Shown here piece after piece: positions 1-8,895 of a stretch of DNA of 64,000 nt. The DNA comes from Bifidobacterium merycicum DSM 6492 (GTDB lineage: Bacteria; Actinomycetota; Actinomycetes; Actinomycetales; Bifidobacteriaceae), in NCBI RefSeq assembly GCF_900129045.1, contig NZ_FQTX01000001.1:434001-498000 (forward strand). The letters run 5' to 3'. Position 1 is the first letter of the stretch; each line of letters opens with the position of its first letter. Below the pieces are notes generated by a model, which saw nothing but the letters and a program-made list of their open reading frames with translations, made no database searches and was not told the DNA's origin. The position numbers were made by a program, and so were the translations under genes.

Positions 1-3000
1 GGTTCGAAAGATTCTCCCTGTTTTTTAGCGAATCTTGACGAATGCGAGTAGATCCCGCCAGAAATGTACCGTTTCTTATTCACAATGAGTTCCCGTCCTG
101 GGGCGTATTCGCTGATGGCCATGTCGAGTGACCGTTCCGGACGTTGCTCGAGTGTTTTGGCATCGGATGAATCCTCGATATCGAATCCGGTGACGTTACG
201 AGGGAAGGAATACGTTGGAAGTATGGCTGCTTCAAGGAGGCTGTCCAAAAGACTTTTGCAGGTTTTATTATCTGCGGACAGATAATTTTCTCTGTATTTC
301 CCGAAATCTTCTTTAAGATTGTTCAATTCCACAGATAGGGCCCGACGGAATCCATCGGGATCCAGCTTCCAATTCTGTGGGATTATCTGTTGCTGGACGA
401 TGGTGCCGAAATCGTACGATTTGAGGAAGGAATTCCATTCCTTCCAATAGCTTTCGAAGAAATCCTCAATGGTGATGTTCTCCATTGAGAATCCATGTTC
501 GGTGCTGAAATCGGTGAGCAGGATGGTCGCCAGATGCCGTCTGATTAGCTTCTCATTATCCACATCGATGTGTGGCTCTCTCAACTCTCCTCGAACAATA
601 TGATCCGGGTGTTCGAAGTAGTGGTTGTCGAATGGCCTGGCATCGACATATGTCACGATAGTGGATATCGAAGAGCCACGACGACCCGCGCGTCCCGCTC
701 TTTGCTGGTAGTTCTCACGCATCGGTGGAATGTTGCGAAGCGCCACTGCGGTAAGGGATCCGATATCTATACCGACTTCCATCGTCGTCGTACAGGAGAG
801 AACATCCACGGGCTCTTCGTTATCGGACGTATAAATATCTTGGAACCGCATCTCGTATTCCTCGGTGGTGGACCAGCTTTCGCTCTGACCATCCTTATGG
901 GACAGCTGGGCTGTATGTTCCTCAGTGTTGATTCTTGCGCGTAGGGAATCGTCATCACCTTGGAGAATCTTGACTATTGGATCGCGCCAGAACGCAACGG
1001 AACTGAAATCCGCGAGTTCATGCATGTCGCCTTGCCGGCAATGAGGGCATTTGCCCCATAGATCATATGGTGCGTTTTTGCCGCAGCGACTGCATACTTT
1101 CCATTGGGTATTCGGTTCGATTCTCAATGTGAGGCGGTGCGGATTCAGGTATTTGTATCGAATATCTTTCGCCGATGTCTCAAGGAAATGATTTAGCGCA
1201 TTCGTGAGATGCGTCATTTCATCAGCATCGAAACGTTTTTTCAAGAACTCGTACAACGATCTCTTTCCCTGAGTCTGTCCTTTGAAAATATTGTCATGGT
1301 CTATGCCATATTCTCTGGAGAAAGGCATTGCCTTATCTCGTGTGGACCATTTGATATTTGAGTCCAAAGCGGCGTTGTGGATGAGCAGATATTCACTCCA
1401 CGCGTAGAAAATAGCCTTGAACTCGTCTTCAGTAATTCCGCTCTTGTCAAGTTCCTCGCTAATGTCGAATATATCTTCATCAAAAGGATCTATCCATCCG
1501 ATGGCCATGTCGCTGAGGGACCGATAATGGTCGCAGACTAGTGCCAAAAGAAGGCGCTGATACTCTTCCGGCACATTGCTGTCGCTGCTTCTTAGAATTC
1601 TCAGGAAACGGTGTGGATTGTCGAAACGTCTCTGGTCGCTTTTGATTTGATCCATTACGACTGTGCGATCATCTCCATAGAAGATGCGTGATTTATGTTC
1701 CGAAACGGTTTTCAGGAACATCGGGTAAATCGCACTGACCGTTGCCTCGTCTTCGTACTGCTGGTACAGGTCGTATGCCGCCCGGCACAACAGCTTGCGC
1801 ATCAGGTCCTTATCGGAGGATTCGGTTAGGTCGAGCGCTATTCTGGCGGCGGCTTGTCTGCTATCGGAGAAGAGGATCACTTTCTTTCCGGCGTTCGGAT
1901 TCCTTCGTAGCTTTTCCGGGTCACTTGAAGGCTCTTGCAACGAGAATTGTTCGGCGACGACATTGTAGAACGGTTCGTTGCCTTTGGTCGTGAAATCGCT
2001 GACTGAAAGACGGCCATTGCATTTCGGGCAGGTGGTGAACTGCATCCTTTTGCCATCCATGTTTTGGGGTTGGTCGAAAGAGAAGGCCACATGTGAGAAA
2101 TGCGGTTGTCCGTGATGATCGTCACGGTATATCTTGCCGGATATCGTATTGAGCCATCCTGTCTTGACGTCGTCTGGACGGGAATCTTCTGCTATCGGCA
2201 TGACAATGATTTCTTTGATCTCACTGTTCCCGACAGGTTTCTCGTTCCAGAAGAAGAAGCCGTCTTCACCGGGATTGGCGTAGCCTTTAAGAAACAGAGC
2301 TCCGCAGGTACGGTCGGTGGCCAGTTCGTAGGTCTTTGCGCCGCAGGAACAACGTCCAGCCGATTTGTTGATGAACGCCTTGCCAAGCGGCAGATCATCT
2401 CTTTTCTCCACATGAGGACATCCAGGATCGGCGCAGATCGTGAGCGACTGGATTCCTCTGATGAAGAGATGCATGCGCGTCGGCAAGAGCGGCCGTCCAT
2501 CGTTCAAGGCCAATGCGGCGATGTTCAGCAGGATGTCGGTCGCGTTGGTGGCATCGGGCTCGTCGTTGAAGATCTCTTCCGCGATCTCGTCCAAAGTCAT
2601 TGTTCTCTGGCGGAGAATCTCCTCCAACATTCCGAATTGCTCAATCTTCTGGAGCTCGTCTCCGGCCAGTTCTCGTATCGTTTGTTCATCCATGTCATTC
2701 GGAACAGGTCGTCCGATTCCCGACAAGAATCGTCGGAGACGTGTCATCGACGTATCCGGCCCATCACTGGTTCCGGCAGCGGCTACTACGTCTTTCGCAG
2801 AAAGGATTCGGGAGCCATGTGTGACTTTCTGTTCTCTGCCTGTGATGATGCGCAGCTTTGAGGCTGTTCTGCCTGCCATGTCCTCGAAGAAGTGTGCGAC
2901 CGGCTCATGGTTTTCAGGAATGGAAGCGGAAGTCAGTATGAATTGGAAACGCTCCATCCCGACACCGAGCTTTGCCGCAAGGCGTTTCAGCAGCAGGGCT

Positions 3001-4016
3001 ACCTCGCCTCCAGCAGCGCCTTTATACATATGCGCCTCATCGAGAATGAGCAGCATTCGTTCCTTTGGATTCCGTTCTAGCCATTTCGCGGTATTCTTCC
3101 AGATACCGTTTTCTGTGGATCGGATAAGCATGTACTGCAGCATGGAGTAGTTGGTCACCAAGATGTCCGGCGTATGCCGTTGCATTTCAAAACGCATTAG
3201 CATCTCCGCATCCAGCGGACTCCATCCGTCCTCACCTTCCGCGATCACATCGGCATAGGCAAGAATATCCTGCTTTTCCGGGAAACGTCCCGTTTCCGAC
3301 AGATGAAGCTTGTCCTCCTCACTGAGTTCACCGAAATCGCGCCGCAGCGTTTCGGCGTATTCCTTGTCGCGTCGCTTGCTCCTTGTGTCACCTGCATAAG
3401 GTGTCCTGCCGGTATACATGCCGAATTGGGGCCGTCGTACATTTCCGACGGCACTTTTCCATATGTCAAAGAAACTTCCTTGCTTGTCGCCGACCATTCT
3501 GCGCAGACGGCCGACCTGGTCGGATACAAGCGCGTTCATCGGATACAGGATCAATGCTCTGACCGCCCGGCTTCCTTCCCACGACAGACGGTCGCCGGTC
3601 AATCCTATGGCTTCTCCCGCCATTTTGGAGACGAGCGGCCACATGAAGCATTCCGTCTTTCCGGAACCAGTTCCCGTGGAGACCAGGACATCATAGCCGT
3701 TCCAGAATGATTCGAGGGATTCGATTTGGTGACTGTAGGGTTTGGCGAATACGCCCTTGTCTTTCTCCGCCATAGTCTGGAGAAGGATTTTGATTCGTTC
3801 CGGAATCTTGGCATTGCCGATACCTCCTTCGGCAAGCTGGTAGGCTTTCGCCGCCTCCAGATACGGTTTCTGGAACAGTGTTCCAGGAGCGGCGAGTGTT
3901 TCCTTGCATCTGGAAAGAAGCTCCCGTGTCTTGCCGAAGTATTCGGTCTCGATGTATTCGATGAGTCTATTCGAGATGGCTTTCTCGGCGTCGGCGATAC
4001 TCAGTTGGACTGGCAT
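1..4016 (-). CDS. Giant DEAH-box helicase of the DUF1998 type, DruE-like, partial (C-terminus outside window)
   Basis: About 1,338 codons are open on the minus strand from an ATG at 4016 and run off the left edge, so only the N-terminal part is visible. A Walker A motif (TGTGSGKTECF) lies near residue 115, a DEAH box (LLILDEAH) near residue 325, and the motif V/VI region (TMEVGIDIGSL then YQQRAGRAGRRG) near residues 1090 to 1110. A CSRCG...CPHC zinc pair sits near residue 985. The last visible stretch (PGRELIVNKKRYISGG) resembles the segment that precedes DUF1998 in this helicase family. The start overlaps the previous gene by 16 bases, which indicates translational coupling. DruE of Druantia and the DISARM helicase belong to this broad family. 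The DruE assignment rests on operon context and is inference; it could be another DUF1998 defence helicase. Confidence 0.8.
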   Translation of the reverse strand, partial: MPVQLSIADAEKAISNRLIEYIETEYFGKTRELLSRCKETLAAPGTLFQKPYLEAAKAYQLAEGGIGNAKIPERIKILLQTMAEKDKGVFAKPYSHQIESLESFWNGYDVLVSTGTGSGKTECFMWPLVSKMAGEAIGLTGDRLSWEGSRAVRALILYPMNALVSDQVGRLRRMVGDKQGSFFDIWKSAVGNVRRPQFGMYTGRTPYAGDTRSKRRDKEYAETLRRDFGELSEEDKLHLSETGRFPEKQDILAYADVIAEGEDGWSPLDAEMLMRFEMQRHTPDILVTNYSMLQYMLIRSTENGIWKNTAKWLERNPKERMLLILDEAHMYKGAAGGEVALLLKRLAAKLGVGMERFQFILTSASIPENHEPVAHFFEDMAGRTASKLRIITGREQKVTHGSRILSAKDVVAAAGTSDGPDTSMTRLRRFLSGIGRPVPNDMDEQTIRELAGDELQKIEQFGMLEEILRQRTMTLDEIAEEIFNDEPDATNATDILLNIAALALNDGRPLLPTRMHLFIRGIQSLTICADPGCPHVEKRDDLPLGKAFINKSAGRCSCGAKTYELATDRTCGALFLKGYANPGEDGFFFWNEKPVGNSEIKEIIVMPIAEDSRPDDVKTGWLNTISGKIYRDDHHGQPHFSHVAFSFDQPQNMDGKRMQFTTCPKCNGRLSVSDFTTKGNEPFYNVVAEQFSLQEPSSDPEKLRRNPNAGKKVILFSDSRQAAARIALDLTESSDKDLMRKLLCRAAYDLYQQYEDEATVSAIYPMFLKTVSEHKSRIFYGDDRTVVMDQIKSDQRRFDNPHRFLRILRSSDSNVPEEYQRLLLALVCDHYRSLSDMAIGWIDPFDEDIFDISEELDKSGITEDEFKAIFYAWSEYLLIHNAALDSNIKWSTRDKAMPFSREYGIDHDNIFKGQTQGKRSLYEFLKKRFDADEMTHLTNALNHFLETSAKDIRYKYLNPHRLTLRIEPNTQWKVCSRCGKNAPYDLWGKCPHCRQGDMHELADFSSVAFWRDPIVKILQGDDDSLRARINTEEHTAQLSHKDGQSESWSTTEEYEMRFQDIYTSDNEEPVDVLSCTTTMEVGIDIGSLTAVALRNIPPMRENYQQRAGRAGRRGSSISTIVTYVDARPFDNHYFEHPDHIVRGELREPHIDVDNEKLIRRHLATILLTDFSTEHGFSMENITIEDFFESYWKEWNSFLKSYDFGTIVQQQIIPQNWKLDPDGFRRALSVELNNLKEDFGKYRENYLSADNKTCKSLLDSLLEAAILPTYSFPRNVTGFDIEDSSDAKTLEQRPERSLDMAISEYAPGRELIVNKKRYISGGIYSHSSRFAKKQGESFE

Positions 4017-5002
4017 GTTTTGCTGTTCCTTACTTTGATTCCGCAGGATTCAAGCATATCCGTGGCGGTTTTCAATAATTCGGTGCGGATGATTCGGAAT
4101 ACGCAATCATCGGGGGTTTTCTCAGGCCATGTCATGAAATCAAGCCATCTGGATGTTTCGGGCGGAAGTAGGCTGAAAGGCGCTTCAATCCTGTAATGGG
4201 CATCATCCAGTTTTTCCACGTCCGCCCAATAGGGATTGCCCACGATGTTCCTCAGATGCGTGTACAGCGACGGCCATCGGTAGTCGTCGATGATTCTCGC
4301 TTCGATAGTGTCCTGATGGTTATGCAAAAGGAAGTATGTGTATTTATGGGCTTCCTGTCTCCTTCCAAGACCGATTCCATCCGGTAAAACGGGTTTCGGA
4401 ATCCAACAGTCCCTGACGCTCTTTCGGGATGGGTCGGCGTATTCGTTGATTCCCTCGTCGGAGCAAGACGACCAGGCATAGTATTCTCGTGGCAGATTCC
4501 ACCATTCCGGGTTACGTTTGATCTGTGGTTCAGCTTGGTCGCGTTTCGAGAGCATCATTCCCGAAATCGGCAGAGACGTGTCGTCGCCTGTCGTATCGTA
4601 AACGCCTAAGAGCGCCTTCAAGCCATTGTCGATTTGAATCGTATGGCGGGAGGAACATCTGTATGTTTCGCCGTTGTTCTCGGAGATGATGTCACCGACC
4701 ATGATGAGTCTGTTGTAGAGGAGTTTGGAAAATGGCGTATAGTGCCGTTGGCTGTTAATCCATTGTCCTATGAACGGATATATGGATGAGATTCTGTCGA
4801 GCCAAAGGTTCAGTTTTCGTGAAATGATGCCGGGCTGGCATCCATCAGCCCCCATCCGTTCATCGTCCAGACAAAAGGCTTCGATCCAGAATCTTGAAGC
4901 GGAATAAACCGTTCTGATGCCGAACGATTTATCCGATTCATTTCGATATCGACTCATTCCAAGATCCGCGGCCATAATATTGAGCAAGTCGTCATGCTTC
5001 AT
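4001..5002 (-). CDS. Unknown protein in Druantia-like operon, DruD-like by position and size
   Basis: This is a 333-residue protein starting at ATG 5002. The frame is open further up to 5056, but 5002 gives the tight overlap (11 bases) with the preceding gene that is usual in this operon. I see no signal peptide, membrane segment or catalytic signature. It is soluble and rich in aromatic residues (for example NPEWWNLPREYYAW) with scattered cysteines. Type I Druantia has a third unknown gene of about this size just before the large helicase, which is why I suggest DruD. The similarity is by order and length only, since I cannot run a profile search. Its 3' end overlaps the helicase start, so the two are probably made in fixed proportion. 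Confidence 0.6.
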   Translation of the reverse strand: MKHDDLLNIMAADLGMSRYRNESDKSFGIRTVYSASRFWIEAFCLDDERMGADGCQPGIISRKLNLWLDRISSIYPFIGQWINSQRHYTPFSKLLYNRLIMVGDIISENNGETYRCSSRHTIQIDNGLKALLGVYDTTGDDTSLPISGMMLSKRDQAEPQIKRNPEWWNLPREYYAWSSCSDEGINEYADPSRKSVRDCWIPKPVLPDGIGLGRRQEAHKYTYFLLHNHQDTIEARIIDDYRWPSLYTHLRNIVGNPYWADVEKLDDAHYRIEAPFSLLPPETSRWLDFMTWPEKTPDDCVFRIIRTELLKTATDMLESCGIKVRNSKTCQSN

Positions 5003-7115
5003 TGGCTGCGTCCTTGTCGATTCTTCTGAGAAGCCGTTCGGCTCGATTCGTCTCATCTATGTTTTTGGCGAAGATCATCATTTCTCTCGGTCCGGCGAAG
5101 GCATAGACCAGAATGAGCAGATGATCGATTGTCCATTGCTGGAAATCGCTCATTCCTTTTCTTTTTTGCTGCTCATCTGTTTTGGCGCTGTTACGTCGAA
5201 ATGCCTCGAGTATCTTGCATGGAAGCACGAGCGCGTTATTTGGCAGCGTGTCTTGAAGATTTTCGTCTAATGATTCCTTGTTCTTGGGCTTGAATTCGAC
5301 CTGCTCAATATCGGACAAGTCTTTTGCTTTGTATTGGGCCAGCATCTCATCCGAGGGATCCTGCATGAATCCATCGGTCGGTACATAGAAGATACGTTCC
5401 CATAATTCCGGCGCGAGGAGCTTGAGGTTTCCTCTCGCTCCGATGGGGAAGACGATGGTCTTATCGGTTCCCGATCGCACGAGGGAGAATAGAAGTCCTT
5501 CGTTCATGGTGTCGATGATATTGTCTATCACCAAGACTGTGCAGTCTACTTGATTTGCCTTCTCCAACACGGTGTCGGCGTTGGTCCAATCAATTGGCAC
5601 TGCGACATGGTAAGCGGGTTTGCCGGATATCGTGAACGACAACGAATTGGCGATGCTGCAGCAGAATGATGAATCCATGGCAAGGAATCTGGTCGCTGCC
5701 ATTGTTGCCAGTAATCCGTCTGATAATTTTTCCGTGCTGATTTCCCCGATTGCGTATATACCGGAATCTTTGAGATTGCCGATGAGCGTGCCGCCCGCTT
5801 CTACTCCCGGTTCTGCTTTCTTTGATGCGCCAGACAGAGGGCAGGGGAGGGGAATCGAATCGATTGGGCTGTCGGTGGCCGTTGGCATGTTCCGAACGAC
5901 ACTTCGTAGCCCGATTTTCAGAGCAACGTTATTTTCCAGTTCTTTCAGAACCTCGTCCTCATTTCGACGCGTCATCTTTATCTGTTGGTCGAGTTGGGAA
6001 AGCTCCTCAACAGACTTCGAATGTTTGGCTTCGTCGTCAGCTTCTCGTTGTTTTAGCGAAGAAAGCATAATGTTCTTTTCGCGTATACGATTCTCGATTT
6101 GCTGGAGGGTTTTGTTCCTTTCCTCGATTTCCTGGTCCTTGCTTGTAAGAACAACTTCAAGACATTTACGATGGAAGCTTTCGTCTGCCGCTAATACGTG
6201 GCTGATGATCCGATTCATCAAATCATCATCAGCATGTATCAGCCTTTGTACTACGCGCGAGTAGAGCTGTTCATCGTGCTCATTGAGAGGTCCTCCTGCA
6301 TAGGTTTCCAGTGTGGTTGGTGAGCTGATGGTCTCCTTGAACAACGCTGCGATTCTTTGACGCTCGTCTTTGGAATAATTGAAGCCGGATTGGTCGCAAT
6401 ACCATTTCAGATAGTCATCAGCATAATCCTCAAAAGGCCTGATGGGTATGGTGCCTTTGGGATCCGGAAGAGTGGCTTTTGAATAAAGCATCCGTGCGGT
6501 CTTTTCTCCGAACTGTCTAGTCAGTACCAGCACGTCGTCTTCATTGATGATGAAGCAGGGTGCCGTCACTTTTCCGTCATGCATGTATTTGCGCAGCTTC
6601 GCTCTTCCATTCTGGAATTCAAATTTGCTGCTCTGGAGCATAGTCGCTTCCAGCATGTTTTTCTTGTGGCGCTTGTATACGAGGAGAATACGCTCTGCTG
6701 GTCTGCCTTGGTATTCGAATCCGACAGAAAGCATCTCAGAAAGCGCGGCGTTGTTGTCTGTCAGATAGACCACCTCGATGAGGCCACGCGGATTGGTGTC
6801 ATAGGACGAATTATGGAAATCAAAAGGATCAATTACAGTCGGTCTGTTTGGTTTTGAGGGGTTAGGCCTCCACCTCAGGCGTACGAAATCGCTGCTGAAA
6901 CGTTCACTATTGCTAGTGATGCTCATCGAATACAGCGTTGCTGGGTCATCCGGATCGTTCTTATCGATCCAACGACCGGGATCCAGCCACAGGAAAGGGA
7001 TATCCTGCGCTTGGGAATCATAGTCGGCAAGACGGAGATAATTGTTGACTGTGCCGTCATGGTTGTACCGAACCATGCAGATTGATTCTCTTATGTACTC
7101 TTGTCCCCCTGCCAT
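4992..7115 (-). CDS. Coiled-coil protein in Druantia-like operon, DruC-like by position and size
   Basis: This 707-residue protein begins two bases after the stop of the gene upstream. Residues 1 to about 310 have no recognised domain. Residues from about 320 to 400 are a strongly charged coiled coil (EIEERNKTLQQIENRIREK and on), suggesting dimerisation or a long-range structural role. The C-terminal half contains a Walker B-like hydrophobic strand (CTVLVIDNI), and I do not see a convincing P-loop before it, so it may be a degenerate ATPase domain. The order in the operon and the size are compatible with druC of Druantia type I; this is inference. Codon and base use are more A/T-rich than in the core genes to the right. 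Confidence 0.6.
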   Translation of the reverse strand: MAGGQEYIRESICMVRYNHDGTVNNYLRLADYDSQAQDIPFLWLDPGRWIDKNDPDDPATLYSMSITSNSERFSSDFVRLRWRPNPSKPNRPTVIDPFDFHNSSYDTNPRGLIEVVYLTDNNAALSEMLSVGFEYQGRPAERILLVYKRHKKNMLEATMLQSSKFEFQNGRAKLRKYMHDGKVTAPCFIINEDDVLVLTRQFGEKTARMLYSKATLPDPKGTIPIRPFEDYADDYLKWYCDQSGFNYSKDERQRIAALFKETISSPTTLETYAGGPLNEHDEQLYSRVVQRLIHADDDLMNRIISHVLAADESFHRKCLEVVLTSKDQEIEERNKTLQQIENRIREKNIMLSSLKQREADDEAKHSKSVEELSQLDQQIKMTRRNEDEVLKELENNVALKIGLRSVVRNMPTATDSPIDSIPLPCPLSGASKKAEPGVEAGGTLIGNLKDSGIYAIGEISTEKLSDGLLATMAATRFLAMDSSFCCSIANSLSFTISGKPAYHVAVPIDWTNADTVLEKANQVDCTVLVIDNIIDTMNEGLLFSLVRSGTDKTIVFPIGARGNLKLLAPELWERIFYVPTDGFMQDPSDEMLAQYKAKDLSDIEQVEFKPKNKESLDENLQDTLPNNALVLPCKILEAFRRNSAKTDEQQKRKGMSDFQQWTIDHLLILVYAFAGPREMMIFAKNIDETNRAERLLRRIDKDAANEA

Positions 7116-7117
7116 TT

Positions 7118-8677
7118 TTATTCCCCTCTCCTTGCTTGGATTAGTATTTTGTTTTTTGATGCGCTATTTTCCCTGGTTGCGATGCCGGCACGTCTCATTG
7201 CAATTGACATGCCGTGACTTACTTCTCGCAGTCGTGACTTCGAATCAAGCCCAGTGACGGGGCAGGACGCTGACTTCACTGTCATACCGGCATTGTTTAC
7301 GCATAGCAGGAAAGACCTTGGGAATGCCTTCCTTGCTGATGCAACCAGAACCAGATCCTTCCGCTTCGCAGGAAGCGTTTCCTCGCTTGTAAGAAGGCTC
7401 TCGGTCTGGACGTTCCCTGTCCTCGAACGTATTTCCACGTTCACAGGGAATGAGCAAGTCAGATTCGGCTTGTCATCTGATGTCAGGATCACCGACGTTT
7501 CGTCACACTCCGATGCCGAAAATGCTGACAAATCGATTTGATCTTGGCTGATCATTCGCCATGTGTGGAATTCATCCGGTCGGGACACCAAAAAACCGGT
7601 GTCCAATTCATAAATTGGGCGTTCATGTTTGCCTGTTCCAATATATCCGAATGGAGATATGTAGTCGTCTCCCAGCGCATAGATTTCTGCGGGATGCGTG
7701 AGTTGAACGGTTCCATTATCCTTGTGGCTGCCGGTTCCCTCCGGTTCGTGATATATGACGGATGTGTTCTCGAACAATGGCTGATCGATTCCATTGGAGG
7801 TGAGAGATGGAGGCCAAAGCAAATCGACTGTTCTTTCCTTGTCGGTAAGACGGCAGCCGAAATGGGCGAACATATTCGCAGCGGTCTCTCTTTTGGAGGA
7901 TGACGCGGCAACAGACACACGCCAAACAGTGAAACAGCTGTTTGCTGTAAGGACTCCGACTTTTTTCGCCGTATCGAAGGATGTGGCAACCGATTTGGAC
8001 AGTTTCGGCTCCCTTGAATCGATTACAAGATAATAACGTCGTCCCACATACACGTCATTTCCACGTCGGATTCGGATTCCGATATGGTTGGCATGATTTG
8101 GCGGAGCGCTGTCATAGTCACTGGTGAATACCATGCCGGATCTGCAATCTTCGGCTTCTCCTATTCTTCTGCGTATGGATTCAGGAGCCATTACCGTTAT
8201 CTCATTGCTTAGTTCCAGCGTTGGAAGTTTCCGAATGGGAATCCTCAAAGACTCAGCTGCCATCTGCCATAACGGGTATGTTCGCCCATTGACTGACATG
8301 TAAGCCTCTGTGGTCTTTTTGAGATCGCTGCGCAGTCTTTTTCCGATTCCATACAGTCCCGTCTTCAGCACGTACCGTTTTGTGGATTCGCCTTCGAAAT
8401 CAAGGAAGATGGGAACGACAGGATTCCTCATGAGGAGGTTTCCGGATCCGTTACCGCTGACATACTCATCACAGAATTTGGCCAGTTCATCATTTCGGTG
8501 ATGCTTGAAATAAGTTGTGACTTTCGTGGAATCCAATGCGGCGAGATCAACTGGACGACCACAGTAAGGGCACTTGAAACGGGCGCCACGAGTGACGCGC
8601 TTTCTCCCCTTACTGCTGAGATCATGCGCGAAGACAGTTAGCTCTCTGCCATCTTTTAATGTCTTCGCCCGATCCAT
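7118..8677 (-). CDS. Zinc-finger protein, first gene of Druantia-like operon, DruB-like by position
   Basis: This 519-residue protein starts at ATG 8677, preceded by a near-perfect Shine-Dalgarno (AGGAGGTT, 8683-8690). The N-terminus has FKCPYCG at residues 34 to 40 and KHHRNDELAKFCDE near residues 58 to 71. The CxxC...HH...C spacing resembles the zinc-binding N-terminus of CoiA-like proteins, which often precedes a nuclease domain. I cannot identify a nuclease motif in the remainder. It is the promoter-proximal gene of the four-gene leftward operon. If the operon is Druantia type I this would be DruB, and DruA (a DUF4338 protein) would be missing from its expected place just upstream. The assignment is by context only; the zinc site is visible directly. 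Confidence 0.6.
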   Translation of the reverse strand: MDRAKTLKDGRELTVFAHDLSSKGRKRVTRGARFKCPYCGRPVDLAALDSTKVTTYFKHHRNDELAKFCDEYVSGNGSGNLLMRNPVVPIFLDFEGESTKRYVLKTGLYGIGKRLRSDLKKTTEAYMSVNGRTYPLWQMAAESLRIPIRKLPTLELSNEITVMAPESIRRRIGEAEDCRSGMVFTSDYDSAPPNHANHIGIRIRRGNDVYVGRRYYLVIDSREPKLSKSVATSFDTAKKVGVLTANSCFTVWRVSVAASSSKRETAANMFAHFGCRLTDKERTVDLLWPPSLTSNGIDQPLFENTSVIYHEPEGTGSHKDNGTVQLTHPAEIYALGDDYISPFGYIGTGKHERPIYELDTGFLVSRPDEFHTWRMISQDQIDLSAFSASECDETSVILTSDDKPNLTCSFPVNVEIRSRTGNVQTESLLTSEETLPAKRKDLVLVASARKAFPRSFLLCVNNAGMTVKSASCPVTGLDSKSRLREVSHGMSIAMRRAGIATRENSASKNKILIQARRGE

Positions 8678-8895
8678 CGTTTAACCTCCTGTGGTTGATG
8701 ATGAACGCTGAATGGTCATGTCCTTACTGACCTTTTCATTGTAGGAACGGGTGGAAAGATTTTGTCAGATTTCTAAAGGGTGTGTTTCCGGAATTGGACG
8801 AAAAGAATGCGGAAAAGCAGAGGGTTTCCACCCCTAATGGCATACAATATATGCGAAAACATTGGGATTAAGAGCATATGGGGGAGCACATGGCG
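8678..8895. promoter_or_regulatory. Divergent promoter region between the two defence operons
   Basis: These 218 bases separate two divergently transcribed defence operons and must contain both promoters. Toward the left, AGGAGGTT at 8683-8690 is the ribosome site of the zinc-finger gene. Toward the right, TACAAT at 8843-8848 is a plausible -10 element without a clear -35, and GGGGGAG at 8880-8886 is the ribosome site of the SNF2 gene. No helix-turn-helix regulator gene is encoded nearby and I see no strong palindrome that would serve as an operator. Confidence 0.5.
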
